Source: Chitinophagales bacterium
Lineage (GTDB): Bacteria; Bacteroidota; Bacteroidia; Chitinophagales; Chitinophagaceae
Reading direction: 5' to 3'
Assembly: GCA_030832085.1 (NCBI GenBank)
Contig: JAURJU010000092.1
Coordinates: 32,000 to 95,999 of the forward strand
DNA length: 64,000 nucleotides
The first letter of the stretch is position 1, and each line of letters starts with the position of its first letter. This document shows, in pieces, positions 44,589-53,379 of the stretch. Made by a program: the position numbers and the translations under genes. The notes below the pieces were generated by a model. The model saw nothing but the letters and a program-made list of their open reading frames with translations. It made no database searches and was not told where the DNA came from.

Positions 44589-46274
44589 TCACTGTTGCTT
44601 TATCGTTCCATTTTCCATGTACAAAACCTGATCACATTGTTCAGCAAATGTCTTGTTTCCGGTTACCACAATGACTGTTGTTTGTTTGAGGCTTTTCAGA
44701 TAGGCAGCGATTTTATCGCAGTCTTCACCACCGGCCATCTCAAAGGGCTCGTCCAGGAGCAATAATTTTGGTGATCCGGCAAAGGCCCTGAGCAGGAGTA
44801 TTTTTTTGGCGACAATGCTGCTCAATCCCTTTCCGGTTGGTTCCAGCATTTCATCGAAACCATTTGGCATGGAAGCAATGAGCTTTTTCAATCCAACCAC
44901 TTCGGCAAGTTTCATGAGGTCTACTACATCAATGCTGCTGTCTCCCATGGTGATGTTTTCCATCAATGTACCTTGGAAAATATCCTGTTCGTGATAGAAC
45001 ACACCAATGTGATGGCGGAAGGATTCCAGATCATAGTTGCCAATGGGAACATCATTGATCAGCAATGAACCCTGATGGGAATCCAGAGAACCTGTAGCCA
45101 GCTCCATCAATACAGACTTTCCAGAACCGGCATTTCCCTGAATACAGACTTTTTGTCCTGCGTAAATATTAAAATCAATTTTCTCCAGGATGTTTTTATC
45201 TTTCTTGAAACCAAAGGAAAGGTTTTCAGCACGCAAGGAGACGCCATGGTCGTTTTCACTGAACATGAGTTTTCCATTGGACTCCAATTGTTTGTCTGTA
45301 ACCTTGCTCAACTTCTCCAAACTGGTCAATACATCATAAGCCTTGTCAAGACTCAGAATGAGTTTTTCAACTGCAGCCAGCACCGTGATGATTACGATTT
45401 CAGCAGCAATGAACTGACCAAGATTGAGTTGTTGATCAATCAACAGCAATGCTCCGACAAACAACATTGCCGCAGTGATGAGCAATTTGAAAATGATCAG
45501 GCTCCAATACTGGAGTTTCAACACGTTGAAATGGTCTGTGCGCGCTTCCAGGTACCCTTCTAACAAATGGTCCGTTTTATCAAGGTGTAGGTTGTGCTTC
45601 CCTGAAACCTTGAAACTTTTGAATGCCCTTGCCAATTCCTCAAGCCATGCCACAACATTGTACTTGTAATTGCTTTCTCTCAGTGAAGCCTCCAGACCAC
45701 GCTTTGCAGTCAGGGAAAGGCTCAAGTAAAGCATCAGCAAAAGCATTAACCCAAGTACAATAAAAAGTGGATTATAAAAAGACAAAAGGATGATGCCAAA
45801 CAAAACCTGAATCACAGCAAGTGGAATTTCAAGCAAGAGTTTAGAAAGGCTTTTTTGCAAAGAAACAACATCAAAAAAACGGTTTACCAGTTCCGGCATA
45901 TGATAGCCATCTGTTTCGGCCAGTTTCAATCTTGGAATCTTGAAACTGAACTCAAATGCATAGCGAGAAAAAATCCTTTGCTGGATTTTTTCAACCACTT
46001 TCATTTGATTGACTTGAACGACTCCTGAAATCAACACGCCTCCAACAACCAAAATGATGAGAATCCACATGGAAGATGGCAGTTTGCCTCTTCCAGCAGC
46101 AACCTGGGCAAAATTGATAATGGCCTGTATACCAAGAGGAAGAGACAATTGAATAAGTCCGCTGAGAATGGCATAGAAGTATATGGCAGAAACCTCTTTT
46201 TTTTCAATTCTGATTACTTCAAAGAATCGCCTGATGGAGCGTGCGAGCGAAACATCCGTATCTAAACCAGCCAT
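44589..46274 (-). CDS. ABC exporter, type I secretion ATPase-like, with degenerate signature
   Basis: A 561-residue half-transporter: membrane domain (~30-300, six helices) plus nucleotide-binding domain (~340-561). There is no N-terminal C39 peptidase. Walker A (GNAGSGK386S) and Walker B (LLLLDEP) are intact, but the LSGGQ signature is replaced by GLSS (483-486) followed by IVAKK, and the H-loop histidine position reads VTG539NK. The same arrangement is, from memory, seen in a Bacteroidota-specific ABC group, so it is probably lineage-typical rather than decayed. It is the first gene of an ABC-HlyD-TolC operon; no cargo protein is recognisable nearby. Confidence 0.88.
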   Translation of the reverse strand: MAGLDTDVSLARSIRRFFEVIRIEKKEVSAIYFYAILSGLIQLSLPLGIQAIINFAQVAAGRGKLPSSMWILIILVVGGVLISGVVQVNQMKVVEKIQQRIFSRYAFEFSFKIPRLKLAETDGYHMPELVNRFFDVVSLQKSLSKLLLEIPLAVIQVLFGIILLSFYNPLFIVLGLMLLLMLYLSLSLTAKRGLEASLRESNYKYNVVAWLEELARAFKSFKVSGKHNLHLDKTDHLLEGYLEARTDHFNVLKLQYWSLIIFKLLITAAMLFVGALLLIDQQLNLGQFIAAEIVIITVLAAVEKLILSLDKAYDVLTSLEKLSKVTDKQLESNGKLMFSENDHGVSLRAENLSFGFKKDKNILEKIDFNIYAGQKVCIQGNAGSGKSVLMELATGSLDSHQGSLLINDVPIGNYDLESFRHHIGVFYHEQDIFQGTLMENITMGDSSIDVVDLMKLAEVVGLKKLIASMPNGFDEMLEPTGKGLSSIVAKKILLLRAFAGSPKLLLLDEPFEMAGGEDCDKIAAYLKSLKQTTVIVVTGNKTFAEQCDQVLYMENGTIKQQ

Positions 46275-46302
46275 AATATTTTTTTAGAACTACAACAGTT
46301 TG

Positions 46303-46359
46303 AAAATGAACTTTATCTGTTAGAATTTCAACAAGAAATCGTAAGAAAAAGTTCATTTT
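46303..46359 (-). repeat. 12-bp inverted repeat in the 5' leader of the ABC-HlyD-TolC operon
   Basis: AAAATGAACTTT at 46303-46314 and its perfect reverse complement AAAGTTCATTTT at 46348-46359 are separated by 33 bp. The outer end coincides with the predicted transcription start (about 46358-46360), so the transcript would begin with a 12-bp stem. It could be a regulatory leader or a spaced operator. Confidence 0.75.
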
Positions 46360-46364
46360 GCTGA

Positions 46365-46396
46365 CAAAACTATGCCCTGCAACGCTATGAAGCAAA
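46365..46396 (-). promoter_or_regulatory. Promoter of the ABC-HlyD-TolC operon
   Basis: On the minus strand TTTG (46396-46393), a 20-bp spacer and TAGTTTTG (46372-46365) match the Bacteroidota consensus exactly. The predicted leader is about 85 bases. Confidence 0.7.
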
Positions 46397-46476
46397 AAAG
46401 GAATGTTAAATTGAAGCAGATTTCGGAAATCGTAAGTTGTCCTACCCATCTGGCTATCTCTTTGCCACAGTTTTGT

Positions 46477-46520
46477 AAAAAAATGCTGCCAACTGCAATT
46501 GTTACCGCACCTGACAGCAT
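46477..46520 (-). terminator. Rho-independent terminator of the DEAD-box helicase gene
   Basis: Read on the minus strand, ATGCTGTC (46520-46513) pairs with GGCAGCAT (46490-46483) through eight base pairs including one G-U, with a 22-base loop, and the stem runs directly into seven T residues (46483-46477). It lies 16 bp after the helicase stop codon. Confidence 0.7.
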
Positions 46521-46535
46521 ACAAAGGGATAAAAA

Positions 46536-47891
46536 TCAATTGGCCTTTCTCAGCACAATCTTTGAACCGATTGTTCTTTGAGGAACCCTGTCTGTTGAGA
46601 AGTTTCTTTGGGAAGACCGCTCATCAACATTGTTTTTTTGCGGAGCGCTGTCGTATGATGCATATGATCTTCTGCTCGGCTGTTGCGGCCTTTGTGGCAT
46701 GGACCTGCGAAAATCTGTTGCGGAAACTTCCATGGCATATGGATGGTCGTTGACGACTGGAATTGTGTTGCCTATCAGCTTTTGGATGTCGCGCAGGAAT
46801 TCCCTTTCTTCCTGGTCACAAAAAGAAAATGCAATACCGCTTGCGCCAGCCCTGCCAGTCCTGCCAATCCTGTGTACGTAGGTTTCCGGAACATTCGGCA
46901 ATTCATAATTGATCACATGGGTTAGGTTGTCAACGTCAATCCCCCTCGCAGCAATATCAGTTGCAACAAGTACCCTGGTAGTGCCAGATTTAAAGTTGGA
47001 AAGGGCCCTTTGCCTTGCGTTCTGTGATTTGTTTCCATGGATGGCCTCGGCACCAATACCGTATTTGTGAAGGTCCTTGACAATTTTGTCAGAGCCGTGC
47101 TTTGTCCTGGCAAAAACCAGTACCCGCTCAATGGTACTGTCTTGCAACAAATGAACCAGCAACTTCTTCTTGTCATCCTTTTCAACATAATACATGGACT
47201 GCTGAATGGTTTGTGCGGTGGAGGAAACAGGAGTCACTTCAACCCTAACCGGCCTGTCCAGGATGCTGTCTGCAAGGGAAGCGATCTCTTTCGGCATGGT
47301 GGCAGAAAAGAAAAAGGTCTGTCTTTTTGTGGGAAGCTTGGCAATTACCTTCTTGACATCATGGATGAATCCCATGTCTAGCATTCTGTCAGCTTCATCC
47401 AACACAAAAATATTGATGAAAGCGAGGTTGATGAATCCCTGCTGCATCAAATCCAGCAAACGGCCGGGGGTGGCCACGAGAATATCGGTGCCTTGGCGCA
47501 GGGCAGTGGTTTGTGGATGTTGCGATACGCCACCAAAAATTACAAGGTGCTTGAGGTCAAGGTGACGACCATAAGCAGCAATGCTCTCATCGATTTGGAT
47601 GGCCAATTCGCGGGTTGGGGTCAATATCAATGCTTTAATGCTGTTGTATTGCTTACCGCCGGATTGCTTGGCATTGTGCAGTTGTTGCAAAATGGGAATG
47701 GAAAACGCAGCGGTTTTTCCGGTTCCGGTTTGGGCGCATCCCAAAAGATCACGGCCTGAAAGGGCAACTGGGATGGATTTTTCCTGAATGGGTGTGGGGG
47801 TGGTGTACCCTTCCGTGTTGAGCGACCTTAGGATCGGCTCAATGAGGTTTAAGTCCTTGAATAACAAAATGTTTGATTTAAATGTGAACAC
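46536..47891 (-). CDS. DEAD-box ATP-dependent RNA helicase
   Basis: About 451 residues with the full motif set: Q motif ([12 protein letters not shown]), [11 protein letters not shown] (I), PTRELAIQI (Ia), DEAD (II), SAT (III), [13 protein letters not shown] and [10 protein letters not shown] (V-VI). A basic, Ser/Arg-rich tail (~375-451) follows, as in RhlE/CsdA-like proteins. It unwinds RNA in ribosome assembly or mRNA decay. The start is GTG at 47891, preceded by AGGA at short distance; a TTG at 47867 just before [12 protein letters not shown] is an alternative. The predicted leader is about 93 bases, consistent with post-transcriptional control seen in cold-induced helicases. Confidence 0.92.
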   Translation of the reverse strand: MFTFKSNILLFKDLNLIEPILRSLNTEGYTTPTPIQEKSIPVALSGRDLLGCAQTGTGKTAAFSIPILQQLHNAKQSGGKQYNSIKALILTPTRELAIQIDESIAAYGRHLDLKHLVIFGGVSQHPQTTALRQGTDILVATPGRLLDLMQQGFINLAFINIFVLDEADRMLDMGFIHDVKKVIAKLPTKRQTFFFSATMPKEIASLADSILDRPVRVEVTPVSSTAQTIQQSMYYVEKDDKKKLLVHLLQDSTIERVLVFARTKHGSDKIVKDLHKYGIGAEAIHGNKSQNARQRALSNFKSGTTRVLVATDIAARGIDVDNLTHVINYELPNVPETYVHRIGRTGRAGASGIAFSFCDQEEREFLRDIQKLIGNTIPVVNDHPYAMEVSATDFRRSMPQRPQQPSRRSYASYDSAPQKNNVDERSSQRNFSTDRVPQRTIGSKIVLRKAN

Positions 47892-47988
47892 CTGATCCTG
47901 TCAGATGCTATATAACCTGCCCTAAAATGACCTGATGAACTTTGACACGTAAGAATAACAGGGCTGTCGAGAGACTATATGAATGCTA

Positions 47989-48020
47989 CAAAGCTAAGAC
48001 AAAGGGGCATGTAAACCAAA
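47989..48020 (-). promoter_or_regulatory. Promoter of the DEAD-box helicase gene
   Basis: On the minus strand TTTG (48020-48017), a 20-bp spacer and TAGCTTTG (47996-47989) match the Bacteroidota consensus. The -33 box lies within the left arm of the hairpin at 48016-48045. Confidence 0.65.
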
Positions 48021-48045
48021 ACCCATGATGAATCATGGGTTTTGG
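48016..48045. repeat. Perfect 13-bp hairpin between divergent genes
   Basis: CCAAAACCCATGA (48016-48028) and TCATGGGTTTTGG (48033-48045) are exact reverse complements around a TGAA loop. No T-tract follows on either strand, and it sits upstream of both genes, so it is not an ordinary terminator. Possible roles are a protein-binding palindrome over the helicase -33 box or a remnant of a mobile repeat. Confidence 0.7.
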
Positions 48046-48265
48046 GGGGTGCTTAAAATAAGTTAGCCATATAAAAAAGGTAGAATCTTATACAGCCTCC
48101 AGGATTGGGTTTCTTTGTACCATAAAGTTGAACAATTTAGTATATTCAACGCATGAAACAGTTACAAATTCAGTGATAAGATAGGTTATTACCTGTTTTT
48201 AATTCCAATTCAAGAATTGAATAAATATGAATCAATATATATAATTATTTAATTTTCATTGCTTT

Positions 48266-49657
48266 ATGAAATATTTTCTCCATTGTTGGCTTTTCAACTT
48301 CAGTTTTCTTGTTTCCCTCAACGCTTTGGGCAGCGACAGCACCATTAGGGTTGAAAACAATGAATTTCTTGAAAAAATAATCAGCAGCAAGGGATACATT
48401 TATTCGTACGCAGGTGCTCCAAGCTGTATACTGCCCTTCAAGGAGGCAATTTTCAGTGAAAAGGGACAGGAACTGTACAAAACACCCAAAAATTTATACG
48501 TACGCCTGCATGGAACCGGGTTTTTATACAAAATGGTCAGCCACAATGATAGCATTGTGGAATTCACCCGAATCGACCAAACAGTCAACTTTAACTTTAA
48601 CATTGGAGCATATTCGTTTTCTGCCGGGGAAGAATTGTATAATTACGGTGGTTATGGGTTTTGGAAAAACAATGGCACAATAAGAAGGTATAATTTCAAA
48701 ACCAGTGATTGGGTGGCTGAAGCCAGCAACCAGGAAGTCATCAATCAATTTTCCCCGATCAGCAATGCATGGTTTGATCCAACAGAAGAAAAGCTATATG
48801 TTCCTTTTGAAACTGTTGTAAATGATGGATTGATAGGCAATGTTCCCCGAAAAGGAAAAGTTGATGAAAACTCCCATGTCCTTGACCTAAAAACATTGAA
48901 ATGGCAGAACATTGGTAAAGCCAATCAACAAGTGGTTGAAATTATGCTCAACAGCGAACTTGGAATTTCCACCCATCGGGGTTTGCTGGTATTGTACCAT
49001 GAAAAACTGTACCTCATAGATTTCAAGTCAAATAAACTTTTTCACCTGAAGGATAACATGATTGCGCAAACCGTGTTCAAGATGGATAAGGGTCAATTGC
49101 TTTTTCACCAGGGAAAATTGTTGCACGTTTATAACCCCAGAACAAAAAAATCTGACTCCATACCCATGGACCTTGCAAAATTTTCTGCATTGCCAAATGC
49201 AGTAATCGAAACCAACAATGACTTTACCATATTAGCGATATCATCAATCTGCCTCATTGGTCTAATCATCTTCTTCAGTAGAAAAAAGAGGAGCAAGAAA
49301 CTGGCCAAACAAAGAGACGAAATTTCCAAAAACGATTTTAAAATTAATTTTAGTGAAACAGAAACTGCTTTGATTTCCATGCTCATTGCCAAAAGCAAAA
49401 TAAACCAAACAGCAACCATTGAGGAAATCAATTATACATTGGGGGTCAAAAATAAAAATATTGGTATGCAGAAAAAGACACGCAGTGATGTATTCAAGAG
49501 CATCAACGAAAAGTATACCATTTTTTCCAGCTCCGATGAAATCTTGATCAAATCAATCAGGAGTTTATCAGATAAACGGTATTTTGAATACATGATCGAC
49601 GAGGAAATGATTGAATCAGTCACCGGTTTTCTAGGCGCTAAAATTCAAAAACAATAG
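48266..49657 (+). CDS. Single-pass membrane protein with propeller-like exterior and HTH-like cytosolic domain
   Basis: A 463-residue protein I cannot place in a named family. A signal-like N-terminus (KYFLHCWLFNFSFLVSLNALG) leads to a ~300-residue beta-rich region with kelch-like repeats (YNYGGYGFWKNNGTIRRYNFKTSDW, VLDLKTLKWQNI, LYLIDFKSNKLFHL). One membrane helix spans ~322-338 (ILAISSICLIGLIIFF) followed by a strongly basic stop-transfer stretch RKKRSKK. The ~120-residue cytosolic tail (FSETETALISMLIAKSK...ATIEEINYTLGVKN...KKTRSDVFKSINEKY) looks like a winged helix-turn-helix. This layout suggests a ToxR-like one-component membrane regulator, by inference only. No target site is known. Confidence 0.8.
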   Translation: MKYFLHCWLFNFSFLVSLNALGSDSTIRVENNEFLEKIISSKGYIYSYAGAPSCILPFKEAIFSEKGQELYKTPKNLYVRLHGTGFLYKMVSHNDSIVEFTRIDQTVNFNFNIGAYSFSAGEELYNYGGYGFWKNNGTIRRYNFKTSDWVAEASNQEVINQFSPISNAWFDPTEEKLYVPFETVVNDGLIGNVPRKGKVDENSHVLDLKTLKWQNIGKANQQVVEIMLNSELGISTHRGLLVLYHEKLYLIDFKSNKLFHLKDNMIAQTVFKMDKGQLLFHQGKLLHVYNPRTKKSDSIPMDLAKFSALPNAVIETNNDFTILAISSICLIGLIIFFSRKKRSKKLAKQRDEISKNDFKINFSETETALISMLIAKSKINQTATIEEINYTLGVKNKNIGMQKKTRSDVFKSINEKYTIFSSSDEILIKSIRSLSDKRYFEYMIDEEMIESVTGFLGAKIQKQ

Positions 49658-49672
49658 GTTCGTCATTTCCCC

Positions 49673-50293
49673 CTAAGGCATCAACCAGGTGGCACGGGAT
49701 AAGATACCGTTTGCATAGGTAAAACCGGCCCTTCGGTTGCCCTTGCTGTGGGTATAATACCACTCCATCCATTCAATGCAGGTTTCTACAACAATGAAAT
49801 GTTGAAAGCCGGCTTCGCTTTCTTGCAAGGTATAATCAAATGCAGTCAATGATTGATTGAGGCCTGTGGAGGGTTGTTCAATTTCGGTTGTAGGCGGCAG
49901 ATCTGTCATGTAATATCTTCTGCTATGATGACCTGTTTTGCTCCATTGTTCTACACAGAGATCATCGAGGTGGTGCACAATTGCCTTACCACTGAGCCGA
50001 ATCTGAGACCTCAACACCTGGTCATATACCAACCAACTGAGGTGGCCATTTCTTTCAATATCCTCTATTTTTTTGCTCCTGATATCAGTATGCAAATAGA
50101 TTTTTCGTGTATCGGCATCTACCCTCCTCAGCACTACCGTCCGCATGAATGCAAGATTGCCTTTCGCCGTGGAAATAACTGCCTGGTGCATGGCGCTCTT
50201 CCTATTGGTGGCACCTTCCACCAGCATCCTCCAGCACTGGTTTTCCACAAATGGGAGGTCAATGATTTCTTCTGGCTCAATGGGTACTAACAA
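49673..50293 (-). CDS. Pyridoxamine 5'-phosphate oxidase-like FMN-binding protein
   Basis: A 206-residue split-barrel flavoprotein: RKSAMHQAVISTAKGNLAFMRTVVLRRVDADTRKIYLHTDIRSKKIEDIERNGHLSWLVYD is the FMN-binding core of the PNPOx family, and TGHHSRRYYM follows. The C-terminal region WMEWYYTHSKGNRRAGF differs from true PdxH, so a general flavin oxidoreductase role is more likely than pyridoxine synthesis. The start is TTG at 50293, supported by the strong ribosome-binding site upstream; the next ATG would remove 22 residues of the domain. Confidence 0.85.
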   Translation of the reverse strand: MLVPIEPEEIIDLPFVENQCWRMLVEGATNRKSAMHQAVISTAKGNLAFMRTVVLRRVDADTRKIYLHTDIRSKKIEDIERNGHLSWLVYDQVLRSQIRLSGKAIVHHLDDLCVEQWSKTGHHSRRYYMTDLPPTTEIEQPSTGLNQSLTAFDYTLQESEAGFQHFIVVETCIEWMEWYYTHSKGNRRAGFTYANGILSRATWLMP

Positions 50294-50298
50294 ATCTG

Positions 50299-50305
50299 CT
50301 CCTTT
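50299..50305 (-). promoter_or_regulatory. Shine-Dalgarno site supporting a TTG start
   Basis: AAAGGAG on the minus strand, five bases before TTG at 50293-50291. Strong Shine-Dalgarno sequences are uncommon in this phylum, so this one helps to fix the non-ATG start. Confidence 0.6.
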
Positions 50306-50312
50306 AAATGAA

Positions 50313-53123
50313 TTATTTATTGCTCTCTGGCACCTGAACAGCCATCAATTTTCCTGATGCCCTTTGAACAAACAATGCAGCCTCCTTGATATCGCCGATG
50401 GACAGCCCATTGTAATATTTTTCTGCGTTGAGCATGCGTTCAACAGTTCTTTCACCCATGCTGATGGACTGTAAAGCAGACAACCAGTATTCGTTTTTCT
50501 TTGCATCCACCCTGTATTTTTCAATCCATGCTTTTTTAACCTTGTCCACGTAGGATTGAGCAACACCTTTTTCTGCCATCTGCTTCAACTCATGGTTGAA
50601 AGCTGCAATAAGGGTATCCACTTTTTCCGGTCCGCAGGGCAGCTGGAGTACCATTTGGAAGCGACCCGAGGGAACCTTGTTGTATTCAATGTTGGCTCCG
50701 CCGCCATAAATTCCCTGTATTTTCTCACGCATTTCTTCGGTGATGATGATGTTCAAGGCATCAACCATGCCGTTGAACTTCAATGCAGTGGCTTCGCTGT
50801 AGGGAATATCGCCATGCAAAATACCAATGATCAGGCACTTGTCGTCTTTCCCTTTTTTAAAGCGAAAATCGTTGATTCCAGCAACGGGTTTAACCTTGTT
50901 GTCCATGAATGCTGATTTGCCAGTAGCGGGCAATCCGGCTACATATTTTTCCAGCAAACCTGTCATTTCCTTTTCATCAAAACTTCCAACAATGGTGATG
51001 TGCATTCCTCCTACATCACCCAGGCGTTCCTTGTAAATGGCCAGGGATCGATCCAGGTCAATCTTGTCAAAATTTTCAATTTTCGGAATGGCAGTGGGCG
51101 CAAGAGGATTGTTGTTGTACAATACTTTTGTCAAGGTATCAATGAATGCCACTTGTGGGTTGGCAGACAACATGGCCACTTGTGACTTTCCCCTCTGAAT
51201 GACAGACCGGTACAATACACTGTCCTTGCGTGGTTCCTTCACATACAGGTTGAGCAACTGAAACAGCGTTTCAATATCCTTTTTGCTGCTGCTTCCTGAA
51301 AAGCCTGCTGTGAAGTTGGAAATCGAAGGCCTAAGTGAAGCCACTTTTCCGGCCAGTGCTTTTCCGAGGTCTGTAGGATTAAAATTGCCCACACCCATGC
51401 TGGAAACCAACGTAACTGCATTTTCAGCACTGAATTTGTCTTTCAATGAATAGTTGGAAAGTCCTCCATAGCGCATCGCCGAAAAAAGGACCTGATCGTT
51501 TTTAAAGTCTGTCACCTTTAGTGAAACCTTTACGCCATTGGACAAGACCAGTTCGGTTGTGCCCATTGCAAGGTTCTTTTTTGAAGCAGCTACTTTACCT
51601 GCTTTGGGTGTTGTTGTCAACAATGCAGAGGAAATTATTTTTTCCTCATAGGGTTTGATGGATCCATCTGTTTCCTTTGCATCCAGCATGGCTACTATGG
51701 CCGTTGTGCTGGGAAGCTTGGATCCTGCCTCGGGACCCATCACATAGGTAAACCTGTTTTTCTCGTTTTTGAACAATTCAGTAATTGCATTTACCTCTTC
51801 CAGTCTGATGGTGGGAAGCAATTGTTTGATCATGTCAAATTCCACATCAATACCCGGGACAGATTCATTGTCGGTAAAATGCCTGATGTATTCGTCAGCG
51901 AACTGAGCAGATTCTGTTTTGTCGCGGTTGTTCCAACTGCGCTCATAGGAGCTGATGATATTTTTACGCGTGCGCTCCAATTCAGGAGCGGTAAAGCCAT
52001 AGCGTTTGATTCTTTCAATTTCCGTAAGCACAGCATCAATGCCTTTTTGTACATCATTGGAACCTGTACTTCCTTGTATGCTGAATGACTGGTAGTTTTT
52101 GGCATATCCGCCAAATCCTGCGAAGGCATAGGCAAAAGTAGGGTTTTCCTTTTGGGTCAACTCACGCAGGCGGTTGCCCAAAATTGAGGTGTAAAGGCTG
52201 TTCAACAATTCCTTGCGGTACTCAGCAATGGTCTGTGGCTTGGTATATGACACAGCAGGATAATTGATGGAAAACGAATAGCCGGTCGCCTCTTTATCGG
52301 TTACCACCATCGCCTTGTTTTCCTTGTAAGCAGGAACGGAGGCATAGTCCCTGGTGCGTCCGGTTGAGGACTTAAGGCCAGCAAAATGCCTGTTGATGTA
52401 TTTCATGGCCTCATCCTTGGAAATATCGCCAACCACCACCACAGCCATCAGGTCTGGCCTGTACCATTCCTTGTAAAATCGCCTGATGGCATCAGGATTG
52501 AACGTTTTAATGATGCTGTCGATTCCAATGGGAAGGCGTTGGGCATATTTTGAGCCTTTGAAAAGTTCGGGGTAAACTTTTTTGAACATGCGCTCTTCGC
52601 CACTTTTGCCAAGCCTGCTTTCCTCCAGGATGATGGCACGCTCACTGTTGATGTCTTCATCGAGGTAGGTGACCTGGTGAGCCCAATCTTCCAGGATTTG
52701 AAATCCTTTGGCAAGGTTTGAGGGTTGGTCGGTTGGAATAGGCAAAATATAAACCGTTTCATCGAAGCCAGTATAGGCATTGAGGTCATTGCCAAATTCA
52801 ACCCCTATGCTCTGGAGATAAGAGATGATATCATTTTTCTTGAAATTCCTTGTGCCATTGAAAGCCATGTGCTCGGCCATGTGTGCAAGGCCTTGCTGGT
52901 CATCATCTTCCATGATGGATCCCACCTTGATCACCAACCTCAATTCCACTTTCTTCTCCGGCTTTTTGTTTTCACGGATATAATAGGTAAGGCCATTCTG
53001 CAACTTTCCAGTAGTCAGCTTGGCGTCCAAAGGAAGCTTTGCTGATGGGTCAACCTGTGCACAAAGTGAAAATGAAATTAGCAGCGAAAAAAAAAGGCCA
53101 AATGCGGAAAAAAATGCTTTCAT
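50313..53123 (-). CDS. M16-family zinc metallopeptidase (full-length, exported)
   Basis: A 936-residue exported peptidase of the insulinase/PqqL type. The signal peptide (KAFFSAFGLFFSLLISFSLCAQ) fixes the start at 53123. The inverted zinc motif is H81-M-A-E84-H85 (GLAHMAEHMAFNGT). Two tandem halves are visible: the catalytic N-terminal half (~30-480) and an inactive C-terminal half (~510-936) with an R/Y-type substrate-binding region near FQMVLQLPCGPEKVD. It should degrade short peptides in the periplasm. TATATTTG on the minus strand at 53149-53142 may be its -7 box, though no -33 box fits. Confidence 0.92.
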   Translation of the reverse strand: MKAFFSAFGLFFSLLISFSLCAQVDPSAKLPLDAKLTTGKLQNGLTYYIRENKKPEKKVELRLVIKVGSIMEDDDQQGLAHMAEHMAFNGTRNFKKNDIISYLQSIGVEFGNDLNAYTGFDETVYILPIPTDQPSNLAKGFQILEDWAHQVTYLDEDINSERAIILEESRLGKSGEERMFKKVYPELFKGSKYAQRLPIGIDSIIKTFNPDAIRRFYKEWYRPDLMAVVVVGDISKDEAMKYINRHFAGLKSSTGRTRDYASVPAYKENKAMVVTDKEATGYSFSINYPAVSYTKPQTIAEYRKELLNSLYTSILGNRLRELTQKENPTFAYAFAGFGGYAKNYQSFSIQGSTGSNDVQKGIDAVLTEIERIKRYGFTAPELERTRKNIISSYERSWNNRDKTESAQFADEYIRHFTDNESVPGIDVEFDMIKQLLPTIRLEEVNAITELFKNEKNRFTYVMGPEAGSKLPSTTAIVAMLDAKETDGSIKPYEEKIISSALLTTTPKAGKVAASKKNLAMGTTELVLSNGVKVSLKVTDFKNDQVLFSAMRYGGLSNYSLKDKFSAENAVTLVSSMGVGNFNPTDLGKALAGKVASLRPSISNFTAGFSGSSSKKDIETLFQLLNLYVKEPRKDSVLYRSVIQRGKSQVAMLSANPQVAFIDTLTKVLYNNNPLAPTAIPKIENFDKIDLDRSLAIYKERLGDVGGMHITIVGSFDEKEMTGLLEKYVAGLPATGKSAFMDNKVKPVAGINDFRFKKGKDDKCLIIGILHGDIPYSEATALKFNGMVDALNIIITEEMREKIQGIYGGGANIEYNKVPSGRFQMVLQLPCGPEKVDTLIAAFNHELKQMAEKGVAQSYVDKVKKAWIEKYRVDAKKNEYWLSALQSISMGERTVERMLNAEKYYNGLSIGDIKEAALFVQRASGKLMAVQVPESNK

Positions 53124-53171
53124 ACAAAGTATTTGATGTTGCAAATATAGGTGTTGAAAAGGAGCGAATGA

Positions 53172-53375
53172 CTATTCGGTTTCGGAGCTTTCTACAGCCC
53201 CCAATTCATACCCAAGGTATTTCAGGACCTGGTTTACCTTGTCCATACGAAGGGTTTTTTTACCCTGTTCCAATTCACGGATAAAACGCAGGCCCACATG
53301 GGCCCTTATGGCGAGCTCAGTTTGCGAGATTTTCAATTTTTTTCGTTTTTCCTTGACAAGTTTACTTGTGTTCAT
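53172..53375 (-). CDS. HipB-like XRE-family regulator (orphan)
   Basis: A 67-residue helix-turn-helix protein: VKEKRKKLKISQTELAIRAHVGLRFIRELEQGKKTLRMDKVNQVLKYLGYELG. This is the y4mF/HipB-type Cro-like fold, normally the antitoxin and autorepressor of a HipBA pair. No HipA-like kinase lies on either side: downstream is the M16 peptidase and upstream a non-coding region. The ATG at 53375 is chosen; a TTG at 53396 would place coding sequence over its own operator. Two palindromes upstream (53380-53393 and 53419-53432) support autoregulation. Confidence 0.8.
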   Translation of the reverse strand: MNTSKLVKEKRKKLKISQTELAIRAHVGLRFIRELEQGKKTLRMDKVNQVLKYLGYELGAVESSETE

Positions 53376-53379
53376 GGTA

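Larger units (their letters stand above)
47892..48265. other. 374-bp divergent intergenic region
   Basis: It lies between the helicase and the propeller/HTH-like membrane protein genes. It holds the helicase promoter (47989-48020), a perfect 13-bp hairpin (48016-48045) and a small palindrome CAATTC-AA-GAATTG at 48206-48219. No convincing promoter was found for the rightward gene; TAATTTTC at 48250-48257 is a weak -7 candidate. No small gene or RNA was recognised. Confidence 0.6.

Noticed and set aside
41829..46274. Secreted cargo or C39-peptidase leader substrate of the ABC-HlyD-TolC system
   Set aside because: No small double-glycine peptide or repeat-toxin gene was recognised next to the operon, and the ABC protein has no peptidase domain.
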